From Sciurus carolinensis (taxonomy: Eukaryota > Chordata > Mammalia > Rodentia > Sciuridae), in NCBI RefSeq assembly GCF_902686445.1, contig NC_062225.1, positions 89,764,581 to 89,828,580 on the forward strand: 64,000 nt of DNA, in the 5' to 3' direction. This document shows positions 46,263 to 58,264 of this stretch, one piece after another. The translations under genes were made by a program, and so were the position numbers. The notes under the pieces are model-generated. The model searched no databases. It was not told the origin of the DNA and saw only the letters and a list, made by a program, of their open reading frames with translations. Every line of letters begins with the position of its first letter. Position 1 is the stretch's first letter.

Positions 46263-47210
46263 AATGGCAGTGACTTAAAATTATAGGAAAAGATTTGAAA
46301 AAAAAAAATCAGGTCAGTCTTTTGAAGTATCTATCATTTCCTAATCTAACACTCTGCAAAAATGTTGAAGTCTAGAGAAAGATTTTTTTAAAAAATAATT
46401 TGTCCCTATAATCAATCTAAATAAAGAATGTTTAAATCTCTCTGGAGATCAAGTATTTCCCTAATTCTCTATGTAACCACAGGTGTATTCTGCACATTTT
46501 TAATTCAGTTCACCTGTAAGATGTGATATATTCCTGACATCGGTAGTTGGTGACTGACCACCAAGAAGAAAGTGAGAACCTGGAAGGGGTGTGAGGCGTG
46601 GCCCTGAAGCGCTGGCAAGGCCAAACCCCGGAGGAGGGCTGCTGCTTTTCTCTAGGGCAGACAGCTCACCCAGGGTGGCTTGTAAATACTTCAGGGATCG
46701 ACCAAAAGACTGAACACCTCAGATTTAAGTTGAGATAGTTTAACACACCTCATTTCAAAGAGTGTGTTGGTAAGGAAATCATGTAAAACAAAAGAAGTCA
46801 CCCTGCACCAGGAGACAATAACTTAGATCAGAAATAGGAACACGTTCCAGTAAGTGCATTTTAAACAGAAAGCAGGCATGTGCCTACCTGGCACTTGTAT
46901 GCCTCATATTAGGAAAATCACAGCAGAACCACCAGGAACTTCTTTGCTTTACTTCCTGACCCTTTCCTGAAATCCCAGTGTGCAACTGCTCCATCCTATG
47001 CTTGAGCAGAAGTTTTGGGGCCTCATCACTAGTCAGCTCTCCGCAAAGTCTACCCAGCACCTCAGAATCAAAGATGATGCATCTTAAAATTGAATTCATT
47101 TATGAAACAAACCATGCTTTATGCTCTGGCCAACCAACAGAGGCCAGATCCTCACCAGCCTGCTGTTCCCAGCAACTTGGGTGAAGGATGGGCTTTCCTG
47201 TTACTTCTGT
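46263..47210. other. Unassigned sequence
   Basis: No repeat or gene recognised. Confidence 0.5.
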
Positions 47211-47214
47211 GAAG

Positions 47215-47640
47215 TCCGACTAAGGCGGCCTCTGCTCCATTTTCTGTAGGTCCTAGGGTTTTCTCCACACATGGAGAACTGCAGCTGACTTTCATTTAGT
47301 CAACTCTTATGAAAAGTAGCTGAGTGTCAGCTAATCACAAGTGCCCAACTGCTCAAATTCTATCCAAACAAGACAGACGGGAGCTGTAGCCAATCAGCAG
47401 TCTCTGTACACAGCTTCCGTTTCCTATAAGGCACTTCCTTTTCTCCAGCTATAAATAGAAACTGTTCCTGGTAGTGCTGGGCATTCTGAACCATATTTGG
47501 TAGAGAACTTGTGGGGTTGTAAAATTGCAAATAAGTCAGTTAAGATCTGCAAAACTAGATTTGTTGTGATTCTTAGAATCAGATATCTGGCCTTTTCCAG
47601 GCCAGTCCTCAAATAAAATCTCCTTACCTGGGGGTGCATC
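47215..47640 (+). promoter_or_regulatory. Solo-LTR-like promoter: CCAAT, TATA and AATAAA
   Basis: CCAATCAG at 47390-47397 lies 52 bases before TATAAATAG at 47450-47458, and AATAAA follows at 47612-47617, about 155 bases downstream of the TATA box. This is the U3-R arrangement of an endogenous retroviral LTR. I cannot name the family, find its edges or see coding interior nearby. A host core promoter is the alternative, but there is no CpG island and no obvious exon downstream. Confidence 0.45.
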
Positions 47641-48637
47641 TCACAGCACCCTGAGATCAGGGGGGCTAGGGCCACCCCAGAGCTACAGTTTGGGCTACCG
47701 GGGAAATACCTGGCCAGGTGTGGGTGGTGGAGCTGGAGTAGACCTCTTGGCAAAAGTGATTATAATGGTGAACACAGACAGTTTGCTGAGGGGATGGGGT
47801 GGCACTGAGTTTCCTGCAGGTAGAATAGCAGGTGCTGAAACCTGGAGCCAAAGACAGCCTGGAAACTCTGGGAGCTGAAGGGCTGTCACTGTGGTTCCAG
47901 CTCAGGGTTAGGGTACTTTGGGGAGGGAGGAGGTATGGTAGGGATGGGAGATGCTGCAGTGGAGTGTTCTATTAATGATGGTTGAGGCGGAGAGTGAAGA
48001 AGGAGCCAGTAGTTAGTCACTCGGGGACTCATGTAGGTGAAAGAGGGATGCCGGAAAGGGGAAGGCGAGTCCTGTCCTACTGAGTGCGTCTTTGCCCTGC
48101 AGCCACCAGGGACAGTTGGTTTGCCCCAGAGCTTCCCTTCAGAACCTCAGATGCCCTTTCATGCTTAGCAGACACATGGTTTTAATGACAAGATTTTAAT
48201 TAACTTAACAAGTGAAAAGATTTAACAGCAAATGAAGAAAACGCCAGGTAGTTTTGATTTATATCTACTTAGGTCTGGGTGACTTCAGAAGCACACACCA
48301 GTGTGATTTTTGTTGTTGTTGTTTCAGCCTTCCACATGTTTTCACTTTAAAATCTAACTCTGTGTCCAAAATTATCAGGAAATTGTAGAGAAAGAGAGAA
48401 AACAAAACAAAACAAAACAAAAAAACGCCGATCTTTGTTCCACCTATCTACTTCACAAATGCTGAGCAGTATTTAGTAAATTTCCTTTGAGCCCTTTCCG
48501 CTTTTGAGTGGGTGTATACCACATTTGTACTGATGGTGCACACAGTTTTAACTCTACCTTTTCACATAGCTTTACATCATTGGGTTCTTATTAGAAAGAT
48601 TCCATAACCATCATTTTCATTTAAATATTTCTTCAAG
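47641..48637. other. Unassigned sequence with A-rich simple repeat
   Basis: No gene recognised. Contains TTGTTGTTGTTG at 48309-48321 and an (AAAAC)n run at 48402-48425. Confidence 0.5.
48402..48425. repeat. (AAAAC)n simple repeat
   Basis: Four to five AAAAC units. Confidence 0.9.
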
Positions 48638-48847
48638 ACTGCTGCAGTGCTGCATGCCTGTGATCCAGCAGCTCAGGAGGCTGAGGCAGGAGGATACTGA
48701 GTTCCAAGCCAGCCTCAGCAGCTTAACAAGGACCTAAGCAACTCAGTGAGACCCTGACTGAAAATAAAATATTAAAAAGGGCTGAGATGTGCCAAAGCGC
48801 CCCGGGTTCAACCTCCCTTACCAATAAAATAAAATAAAATAAAATAA
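48638..48847 (+). mobile_element. B1-dID SINE
   Basis: B1-like head (CAGCAGCTCAGGAGGCTGAGGCAGGAGGAT at 48668) followed by CAACTCAGTGAGACCCTGAC and an ID-like tail with CGGGTTCAACC (B box, 48803-48813) and an (AAAAT)n tail. More diverged than the copy at 20858: the ID A-box region is partly lost. Confidence 0.9.
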
Positions 48848-51795
48848 TGCTCAAGAACACATACCATAATGTACCCATCCTCCCATTCTTTAGATTAGGA
48901 TAACGATTTGTAAGTTGTAAGTAGTCTATACATGTCAGTCCTTTCCAGTGGGTTTGAATTATTTCCTTGGGATTGATTCTTAGACCTGGAATCTCTCTTG
49001 AATGTATGTCAATATGCTATTTTCTCTTTGTTCGTATGACCTAAATATCATTCAAATGGATTATACTAATTTACACTTGGACCAGCTGCCCCAAACAAGC
49101 CTCCCGGAGAATCCCTGGGTTCACACTGTACTGCCACCCCGCCCCCACCAGGGTCGTGAAACGTCTGAGCAAGCAGATGTTCTGAGAGTCCAACAGATTG
49201 ACCCGGACATGGGTATATTTTGTTCCAGGGCAAATTTGCACTTAGAGATAGCTTTCTGATGTAGTCCTCTGAGCCATCTCTGAGCTCAGACTTAGTTTTC
49301 AAGACTGTTCATGGAGCAAACCTGGAGGCTCAGATGGCCCTCCACAGCAGTCTTATTTTCTGGCCAGGAGAGCAAGGGTAGTGTCTCCCTCAGGGCCAAA
49401 GGCTGGGCAGAACTTCTAGCAACATCCTCATCAGGTGGGAGCTTGCACATGCAGTGCTCCTCAGAAGGCACGGACCCCTAGGGACAAGGCATTCAGCTGG
49501 GCCCTCCCTGGGGACAAGAGAGTACAAAGGCTCATGCTGCCTGCTGTGCTAAGAATCAGAAATGGTCTACATCCACGAGATCTGTTTCCTCATCCACAGA
49601 ATCTGCAGAAGGTGGCTGACCAGTACTAGACCCTGGGTAGATTGATGAAGGACAGACCACCAACATGTGGGCACAAGAGGCTCCGAATAGGGCAGGAAAA
49701 TGGCTTGGGTAGTGTTACAAACCTCCAGGCCTGTTCCCCACGCTGCTGCTGTTCCGAGGGCAGGGACGACCGTGCATGTTAGTTTATGTGGGGTCACTCA
49801 GGTGAGGAGCTGAGGCTCACGGCGGAAACCTGCTTGGACTCCACTCCCAGTTCCGCCATGCCTCCCTGTGCAGCCCTGATCCTGCTACTTCTCCTCCAGT
49901 CTTGTTTGCCCTGCAGGACATGGGGTCATAAGAGCATCTCACCGACTCGCCTCAGGAGGCCACCTGGTAAAGTGGATGGTTCTGGTGAAGGCGCTCTCAG
50001 TACGAGCCGAATGTGGGTTAACTAGTGCTCTTCTGCTGCTTAAGATTCACACTACTTTCCATTTCCCAGAGACCATCAATATTAAATGTAATGAGACAAT
50101 TTGGTAAACAGAAGAACCTAAATTGGTAACTGAAGTCAGTCCTACAACTTTACTGGGGAAAAAAATGATCAGTGGACAGTTCCCCCACCTTCTGCTAAGC
50201 TGGACACCACACTGGCCTCAGGCAGAGCTGGGACACAGGATCCAGCCAGCTCAGTTACCTCCCTGCTACAAACGTAGTTCCCAGAGTCCTCAAGACGGAG
50301 TTGGGGATTGTGTACAAGGAAGCAGGAAAGAAATGGTGGGAGGAAGTAAAAGAAAACCAGAGAGGCCCAAGGACCTGCTCAGAGCCACCCTCGAGACGAT
50401 TTCAGTTACCATGGAAAGAATAGGACGGAAGAAAATAAATGCAGGAAGTTCTGTGCCTGGAGTTCAGCAGCTTACTCAGAGGGTGGTTCTCACATTCTTC
50501 ATCTGAGATTTTTTTTTTTTTTTCTGTTACAAATCAAACTAAATTTTAGACATTGCCTCCTAAAAAATCACATAAGAGAGTGTGAAAAATGGTAATAAGA
50601 TAGAAGCCCCACACACCAGTAGAATCTTCTTATTAGAAGAAGCTAAGCTAGCTTAGAAAGTAAAATAGCAGAAATTCATGCATTTTCAGTAAAACAGTAG
50701 CACACATATCAAAGTTCCCTGTGCTCATAATTATATTGTAAGGGTCATACAAGGTAATCATTAGGAAATTTGCACTAGCTGTAAGACCCTGCGGACATGG
50801 ATATTAACATGACCTAGGAGCACAAAATGACAAAAGTAATATTTTAAATAACACTGGATGGGCGTTTTCTCAGCCAGCAGGCATTATGCTGAAGTGTAGT
50901 GCCTCCCTCTTGGGCAGTTAGTGGATGAATGTTTGCATCTCTTACTCACAAAACTTCTTTGCTGCAGGGTTTTTCAGTTCGCCAGGCAGTGTGGCGTCCC
51001 AGGCAGCCACTCAGCCATCCCCTTTGCTCTGCTTCTGTGGTAGGTTCTCCATGACTCCTTCATCTGCCCATGAGCCATGTCTGCTGACGAGGGCATCTCA
51101 TGGCATTCACATCAAACATACTTCTCCCGCTTGTCCCTGTGCAGCAGCAGCAAGTGATCCCTGAGAAACTCGGGCGCCCCCTTGGTTCCTTCCTCCCTGG
51201 GTGTTCCACAGGTCAGCGAACGTTGACGATTTCAAGTCCCCAAATCGTCCTCAATGCAGCCTTCCACGCTGCCGCCCTGTTGATTCAGGAAAACATGGCG
51301 ACTGCAATTTCCTTCCCGCCCCCAACCTTTCACACGCGTTTCTCCATTTTCTTCATGCCCAGCTCCTTGCCAGTGTACTGCCAGAAGAATGTGCCAGAAA
51401 ATAAACGAAAGTCCTTCAGAAATTCCAAATGAATGCCAACACAAACCCCCAAAGGAAGACTGTCCCTGTAATCTGTTTCGATTATCTTCCAGGGTTATTT
51501 CCACAAGTTCCATGTTGAGGAATTTCATTCTCTCTTCTCTTCCTCTCCTGGGAAAACCTGAAATACTTCCTCTTCCTGCAGGTTGGGTCAGTTTTGCCTC
51601 CTTTTGAGCTTCCCTGACCCTTGATATGGAGCAAGCACAGACAGTCCCTGTAACTACAGAAATTGCTGCTTCTCCTCAAAAAAAATGAGATCCTTTCGTT
51701 TAGGTCCATTTTGCTTTCCTTTCTTATTGAACAATTTTAGCAAAAATCTTTCTGAATGGGCCTTAGAATCTGGAAGAAGTTTGACGTCGGAAAGA
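48848..51795. other. Unassigned sequence
   Basis: No repeat family or exon recognised. T-run at 50509-50523. Short frames on both strands without domains (for example 50123-50506 plus, 127 codons; 51100-51432 plus, 110 codons). Confidence 0.5.
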
Positions 51796-51986
51796 TAGTA
51801 GAGTGAAACAGACATTATTACCTCATGTACACTTCCGACTGCATGACCAATGTGATCCTGCAATATGTATAACCAGGAAAAGGAGAAGATTACCCTCCAT
51901 GTAGGTATGATCTCTCAGAACGTATAATGCATTCTACTGTCATGTACAGCTAATTAGAACAACTTTAAAAAACTTTAAAAAAAGAA
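51796..51986 (+). mobile_element. LINE-1 3' UTR fragment
   Basis: GAGTGAAACAGACATTATTACCTCATGTACA (51800), CCAATGTGATCCTGCAATATGTATAACCAG (51848), GCATTCTACTGTCATGTACAGCTAATTAGAACAA (51930), then an A-rich end. Aligns by eye with 35305-35477. Confidence 0.85.
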
Positions 51987-53254
51987 AGCATGGCTCCAGC
52001 CGAGAGTGATGTTCGTGGTTGAGTGAGCTGGGTCATGGAAGGCGTCTCCAAGGGGGTCCTGCAGTACAATGTGCCCAGCAGCCCAGGATCCAAAGACATC
52101 GGATTCATTGGATGCTTAGTTCTCTCAGGAATGCTTCTGGTCCTGACCACTCATCTACGTATCTCTGTCTTTGCTTGGATGTGATTTTTTTCAATTACAT
52201 AAATGTTACTCAATATGCATTCTTTGTTACAGGAAAAATAGACCATTTTTTTGGGGGAAGTATTAACACAAAAATCAATAGTTTATTTAACTAGCAATTG
52301 TAAAATTCATTCAAAATTCAAATAAGCCAATGAGGTTGACATAATTCTGCTCAAGGTTTCAAGAAACCCTGTTCACCCCGATTCCCAGGCTCGCCTCTTC
52401 TAGCACCCTTTACTTGACTCAGCATGTCACTCGCAACTGCTGTCCCGGTTTCTTTCCTTCCTTATGCACCCATCTAGAAAGGCGCGTGGAGAGGTACCTA
52501 GCTTCGGGCAGAGGAGCACCTCTCTTCCCACTGTCCGCCCATGCCTCCCACAGGGGCTGGCTCTCAGCAGACTCCCAACAACTCTGTCTAATGAAAGAAG
52601 AAATGAACACAATTTGTTGGTGGAAAACATTGTTAGTTACGGAACCCTTCCCACTGACATGCAGCAGAAGGTATTTCCTTTAGCACCGACATATTCTTTC
52701 AGCACTCGGCAATACTGAAGTGGAAATATGACAATCTGGAGTTCACAGGAAGTGGGTAATTCACACTATGATTAATCTTCTGGGGGGTTGTTGACTGAAC
52801 AAATTGGAGGGATTTTAAAGTTCTAAGAATGCTGTACCCTTTAACCAACAGATGCTGGCTGGCAATTGGGACCCTAGGACTAAACAGATAATCCACCCTC
52901 TCACTCTTGCTGCCAAAGAACTCAATAATTGGTTAGTCATTTGATTCGTGACTACCTGTGACTTCAATATGGGCAGGAAGCAATATGGGCACTTAGGTAC
53001 CTAAAATCCCGTGTATGTGGCTCTGCTGGGTGTCTTACCAACTGCACCTGCCCAGGCAGGGTGAGCTCATAGCATGTCTGTCAATTCAGGTGTCAGAGTG
53101 GCCCTCATGGTTGGCACACTCAGTGACGTGCCCTCAGTGACTAAGTGTCTATGGGGGCTAGGGACTGAGTTCATCACCCATTTTGCTTGGCCTCTATACT
53201 GCCGTCCTCTGAGCTGATATTTCCAAATTCTGGATGAATGAACAAAAACTCATG
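51987..53254. other. Unassigned sequence
   Basis: No repeat or exon recognised. Chance frames at 52414-52718 on both strands. Confidence 0.5.
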
Positions 53255-53365
53255 TAGTTAAACCAACTTACCCGAGCCATAGATTTGGGAAGTAAAGAAT
53301 CTAGATTCAAACCCAAGTTTGTTTAACTCTAGACTCTGCAGTTCTCATGTTACTCCCTGGATCAT
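53255..53365 (-). mobile_element. MIR fragment (antisense)
   Basis: AGATTCAAACCCAAGTTTGTTTAACTCTAGACTCTGCAGTTC (53302-53343) is the antisense MIR 5' pattern ('...gattcgaacccaggtctgtctgactc...'). Confidence 0.6.
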
Positions 53366-53989
53366 ATCACAGCTTGGTTTTCTCTAATGACGCATTTTAG
53401 TGGTGGGGAGGGAAGACATGTCTGTAGTCATGAAACGCTCTAGTTTTTAAAGAAATATTCCTCCGCCTCGACTTGATAAAAACAGCTAGGTGAGAAAACA
53501 TAAGCAAAGGCTGCCGTCATGTCAAAAAGCAAAAGTGCCAGCAAGGCTTGAAGGCCAGAGGCTCGGTGAGAGTTGAGTCTGCAGTGCTGGAATATGGCAG
53601 TACCCATGGCCGCTTCCCCGCTCCTGAAGAGCCCTGGGCAGCTTCGCAGGGCAGCAATCGGCACACCAAGAATTCATTCTAGCAATGACTTTTCTAGGTT
53701 TGTTTAAAGACCCAAACCAAGGGAGGCCAGGTTTGCATAAGGGGCCGTGGTTGGGGCCGAAACTGAGAACTGTGATTCAGATGAGGCAAACACTGTGAAA
53801 GTTTTGTGCCTGTGTGTTCTGTAATGAAGCAACCATGAAACCGAACTCACGAAATGACTGCAGGCCTGCGCCTTTCCATTTCCTGAGTGATCGTTTAACT
53901 GTTCCGGGTTTTAGCAGCCTATTTCTACTCTTTTTAATTAAGATGAGAAATAGAAACATTTGTAAGTTTCACCAAAATTAGGATGTGCT

Positions 53990-53991
<2 letters not shown>
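53366..53991. other. Unassigned sequence
   Basis: No repeat or gene recognised. Confidence 0.5.

Positions 53992-54028
<37 letters not shown>
53992..54028. repeat. (AC)n dinucleotide microsatellite
   Basis: About 18 uninterrupted AC units. Confidence 0.97.
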
Positions 54029-54032
<4 letters not shown>

Positions 54033-54233
54033 ATCAAAAACACTGGAATGAAGATTCTGGGGTCTTGCAAACTTTGGGGTATGAATAAAATGTAAGAACA
54101 ACATTGGAGAATTTTTCTTAATTGTCAAAGTTCTCTATGATCTAACAAATAAAATTTAACTATATTTTGGCTTTGGTCAGAACTGAACCTTCACCAAATA
54201 ATGCATTTTCAATCTGACCCTTTAGGGTGGAAT

Positions 54234-54437
54234 GGCAAACTATGTCCATGAGCCAAATTCAAACCTTTGCTTGTTTTTCCTAAATACAACTTTACTGGTG
54301 CACCATAGGCCCATTTATCTATGTCTTATCTGAGGTTGCTTTCACACTGCAGTGGCAGAGGACAGTAGGTGCCACGGAGACCACATAGCCCAAAATATTT
54401 GCTACCTGGTTCTTTGCAGGAAGAGGAGAAACTTTGC
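54234..54437. mobile_element. Fossil non-autonomous DNA transposon (MER-type)
   Basis: GGCAAACTATGTCCATGAGCCAAATTCAAACC at the left, AAATACAACTTTACTGG, CCATTTATCTATGTCTTATCTGAGG, a GGCAGAGGACAGTAGGTGCCACGGAGACCACATAGCCC core and CCAAAATATTTGCTACCTGGTTCTTTGCAGGAAGAGGAGAAACTTTGC at the right. This is the familiar order of a mammalian-wide fossil DNA transposon, including partly inverted ends (GGCAAACT / AAACTTTGC). I do not assign the subfamily. Confidence 0.75.
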
Positions 54438-54822
54438 TTTAAATTAAACAGGCATTATATTAACTGGAGTTAGGCTTTGACATAGTTTTGAAGAAGAACT
54501 AAATCAATCCTTAACATTCTGATCTACCATAACTCCCAGATACACTCATTTCATTTGTAGCCTTTAAAAATAATGCTTTCTTGTTTTCTTGACCTCTTAA
54601 AAAATGCACTGGGGAAACCTGGCAGATCAGAAGACCCGTATGTGGGAAAAATATAGGACAGGTTCTTGTGTGAATCCCAGCAGGGTTTTGAAGAGCAAAC
54701 ACTGCTTCATTTGTTCCCAGCCAGTTTGGTAGCAAAATGAGAAGATGACTCCAATCACTACCTTGACCCAGCAAGGTCAAAGATCTGCATGTGGGAACTC
54801 CCCAGGGCAAGAGACACAAGAG

Positions 54823-54993
54823 CAGAGGTTTCCAGCCATGACTTTGCATCAGGAACACCTGGGGAAACCAAGAAGGCTCAGGAGTGGGTCCCACACCAGA
54901 CTAATCACATCCCAGCATCGAGAACTGTGCCCGGGGCAGCAGAATGTCCAATTTCTGCAGGTTCTGCTGTGCACATGAACCTGAGAACCCCTG
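54823..54993 (+). mobile_element. MER5A/B-like hAT-Charlie fossil
   Basis: 171 bp with inverted ends CAGAGGTTTCCAG and CCTGAGAACCCCTG. The interior has TTGCATCAGGAACACCTGGGG, GGGTCCCACACCAGACTAATCAC and GAACCTGAGAACCCC, as in MER5 elements. No clear 8-bp target duplication. Confidence 0.75.
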
Positions 54994-55014
54994 AGTTCCA
55001 GTAATGAAGGAAGC

Positions 55015-55124
55015 TGTAGGTAGCAAGGAAGTCACTTAACTTCTTTGGCCTTTTCCTTTCGACCTGTAAAATGAGACGGTTGAAATGAAGTTCTGGGGAC
55101 ATTCCCATCTATGATTATACATTC
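55015..55124 (+). mobile_element. MIR-family element
   Basis: AAGTCACTTAACTTCTTTGGCC (55029), CGACCTGTAAAATGAGACGG (55060) and a CCCATCTATGATTATACATTC end give the MIR core order. Confidence 0.7.
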
Positions 55125-55469
55125 AACTAAATGGGACTAAATGAATTTCCCAGCAGAGAAAGTGGGGGACACTGCCGTGCCTTCTGTCATGGAGCAAAGT
55201 GCAGAACAGAAGCACGCAGGGTGAGAACCTGGGGAGGAGGATTTGATGAGGCTTCCATTGCTACTCAGTAGTCCAGTGCTTTGCGGGAAGAGAAACCGGT
55301 TCTTCTCTGGGACCAGCATCAGATGGGCCCTGTCATCGAGCTGGTCTCTCCGAACGCCTCCAGTTCTGGTGCTTCACTTCTGCTCGACAGACAATAACCG
55401 AACATATGCTCTGCCTCTCATGCTGTGCAGAGAGAGCGTGAAGCACTGCCAGTGGGCGCGTTTTCTTTA

Positions 55470-55690
55470 GAGTCAGAGGATGGCAGGACAGATTCCTGTG
55501 CAGCCCTTATGAGCTGTGAGAGATGGGGCCTGTGTGTTCTCGCTGGGCATCGCTTCCTCATCTGCAGAGCAGGGCAGTCATCTTTCTAGTCCAAGATCAC
55601 CACTGTGAGGATTCAAGGACAATGCCTCTGGAGGGCTCTTCCGAGAGCTGGGCACAGGGCAGGCTGAGTAACAGGTAGATCATCATCATG
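55470..55690 (+). mobile_element. MIR element
   Basis: CTTCCTCATCTGCAGAGCAGGGCAGTCATC (55553-55582), then GTGAGGATTCAAGGACAATGCCTC and GAGCTGGGCACAGGGCAGGCTGAGTAACAGG, the order of MIR core to 3' end. Confidence 0.65.
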
Positions 55691-55829
55691 GTCATGCCTA
55701 GGATTGTACATATGATGCTCAGTGAATCAAAGGTAGCAGAGATCAATGATTCTACAATTCTTGGCTCTTAAAGATACACAGCAGCCTGCAGGTCATGTTG
55801 TGGGATGAGGTGCACATCCACAGGCAATA

Positions 55830-56320
55830 TGCAGTATTTTTTCATTTGTTTAGTTGGTTATACATGACAGTGGAATGCACTTTGACATGTCATATATGAT
55901 GGAGTATAATTTCTCATTTTTTTTGGCTCTATGTAACGTAGAATCCCACCCATCATATACTGATATACGTATGCAGGGTAATAATGTCTGACTCACTCTA
56001 CTGTCCTTTCTGTCCCCATACCCCTCCCCTCCCTTCGCTCTCCTCTACCTACTCTAAAGTAACTCTCCTTAAGCTTCATATAAAAGGTATCACTTTAAAC
56101 GTATGAAGGTAACGTCTGCTGTTTTTGTTTAATATTTTGCTTTTGAGATCTATCTGCTTCAGTTATCCCAGACCACCTGCCACTCAAGTCCATCCATTCT
56201 GCTATATTTTACACAAACTCACAATTTTACCATGATTCATTCTTTCTTGTGTTGCTGGACATTTAGGTTATTTCTGCTATTCTGTAAGATAGAAGAGGAT
56301 AGTACGCAATGGGCATTTAT
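55830..56320 (-). mobile_element. LINE-1 3' end (antisense)
   Basis: Reads on the plus strand as antisense 3' UTR (GTTGGTTATACATGACAGTGGAATGCACTTTGACA at 55853), a C/T-rich tract (56016-56050), then CAAGTCCATCCATTCTG...CACAATTTTACCATGATTCATTC and GCTGGACATTTAGGTTATTTCTGC (56254). Confidence 0.78.
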
Positions 56321-57129
56321 ATGCATTTCCTTGTGGACAAGTGAGTTTGGGGGGCACTTACTCAGGAGCTGCTGCTAATCTGTACCTGTCTTTACCATCA
56401 GGTTCCTTCCTCTTTCCATCTCACTGAGCTCTTTTCTGATTGCTTAGGTTTCCAAATGTCGATGTGCCCCCAACTCAGTCCACCTCTTTTTCGTCTGTAC
56501 TCAAGGAATATCGTCTGATACCTCATCTCCAGCTTTTGGGATTACTGTTTCCAGTCTGGACATGCCCCTCACAACTTTGGAGGTCATTGAACCTGGCCTT
56601 CAGAAATTTACCTATAAGGGGTTAGAGGAGAACACATGGACAGAGGGGAAAATGGAACTGTGAGGCAATAAAAGTGGACCCCACGAGGAGTTCTGGAGTT
56701 GGCATGGCCCTGCAGAGCTGCTTGTTTGTTCTCCCATGCTGACTGTCCTTGTAAGTGTGGGCCCTTCTCAGGAAGACGTTTTTTTCTTGAGCTAGATGGC
56801 TTCTTTAGCCTTGCAATTTTTGGGGAGGAATTTAACAGTAAGCCATCCATGCCCAACTCTAAGACAGCAGGTATGATAAATACCTCAAACTTAAGGGGCA
56901 TTTTGGACAACACAGTCCCGGATCCACCACACACTCCCAAGCTGAAGCAGTGAAAGGCCCTGCCCAGTTCTCTGGTCTTTCCTTCAGCAATGAGTGCGAA
57001 GACCCTGAGTCCAAGTGGAAGACCTTCATCACTCACCCATACATTGTGTAAGAGTCACTGCCTGGGAGAACTGTCTATTCTAGAATGGGCATGGAATTGG
57101 TGAGGAGTAAGCTAGTGACTTAAACCACT
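56321..57129. other. Unassigned sequence
   Basis: No repeat or exon recognised. 142-codon minus frame (56608-57036) opposed by an 84-codon plus frame, no domain. Confidence 0.45.
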
Positions 57130-57990
57130 GAGCTTTGTTTTAACTGCAGCATAATCCTGGTCTAAACCAATTATTTCAGCATCTCTAATCAATACTCAAA
57201 ACAAAATTCTCACTCTCCACTCCTCCAAATCTACTACTTTCCAGTCTTTAAGATCTTGATAAATGGAAGTTTCATTACTCCAGTGTCTAAGTTAAAAGTT
57301 CACAGGCCAGCCTGAGTCTATCATAGATACAATCATCTCTTCCTTCAGAAGAAAGCTAACCAGGGCTTTCCAGCCACAATGTCCCTCCATTATTAACCCA
57401 GCTCTAAGCAGCACTTCTCTCCCAGATTATTAGAAAGCCTCCTCATGATTTCCAGTGTCTGCACTTACCATTATCCATTAGCACAGACAACAGAATCATC
57501 CAGAAAACAGACTCTACTCAAAACTCTGCAGGGGTCTCCATCTCATTTAGAGTAAAAGCCAGAACTTTGGAGGAGCTACAAGGCCTTACTGATCTGAAAC
57601 CTTACACTTCTCTGAGTTCACCCCGAGTCCTGTTCCCACTGGCTCAGAAATCCATCTTGTTCGCAGCCTGCGTATCCTTGCTCTCCAGCCTGCAGTGCTC
57701 TGCCTGGCTACTCACTAAGTCTTGCACTTTCCTTAAGACACTGTTCAGGTGTCATCCTGACAGTCCCTCTCTGATCACCACCTATTTTCAAAAATATTCA
57801 TAAGTAAAATTATTTCACTTTATTGTTCTACAGAGCATTCATAGCATCATAAAACATATTATAAATTTATTTTTAAGTAACTGAAAGATAAGCCCCATTT
57901 GGGCGGAACTCCCTCTATCCCTCACCTCTCTCTCTGCTACTCAGATTAGCTACAGCACTCAATAGACATTTGCTGAATGTTGAACATTCT
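57130..57990 (+). mobile_element. LINE-2 (L2) 3' fragment
   Basis: Strong L2 signature in order: AACTCTGCAGGGGTCTCCATCTCATTTAGAGTAAAAGCCAGAAC (57521-57564), CTACAAGGCCTTACTGATCTGA (57575), CTGTTCAGGTGTCATCCTGACAGTCCCTCTCTGATCACC (57742-57780), and the end CACTCAATAGACATTTGCTGAATG (57956). The L2 3' end codes for the C-terminus of its replicase, all decayed here. Confidence 0.85.
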
Positions 57991-58041
57991 TCTGAATTTT
58001 GTGTAAAAATATTTTATTTCACATAAAAGCAATTTTATCTC

Positions 58042-58049
58042 TTACTTAA
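58042..58049. repeat. SINE target-site duplication, left
   Basis: TTACTTAA, repeated at 58265-58272 on the other side of the SINE. Confidence 0.65.
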
Positions 58050-58264
58050 TTTTTTTTTTCTTTTTAGTACTAGGGATTGAACCCAGGGGTGTTTTACCAC
58101 TATGCCACATCCCCAACCTTTTTTTATATTTCATTTAGAGACAGGATCTCTCTGATTTGCTTAGGGCCTTGCTAAGTTGCTGAGGCTGACTTTGAACTTG
58201 AGATTCTCCTGCCTCAGCCTCCTGAGTCTCTGGGATTACAGGCATGCACCACTGCATACAACTT
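58050..58264 (-). mobile_element. B1-dID SINE (antisense)
   Basis: The plus strand has a T-run, then GTACTAGGGATTGAACCCAGGGGTG (ID B box reversed, 58068-58092), GCCACATCCCCAACC, then antisense B1: CTTGAGATTCTCCTGCCTCAGCCTCCTGAG and CTGGGATTACAGGCATGCACCACTG. Best preserved ID part of the copies in the window. Flanked by TTACTTAA on both sides. Confidence 0.93.
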
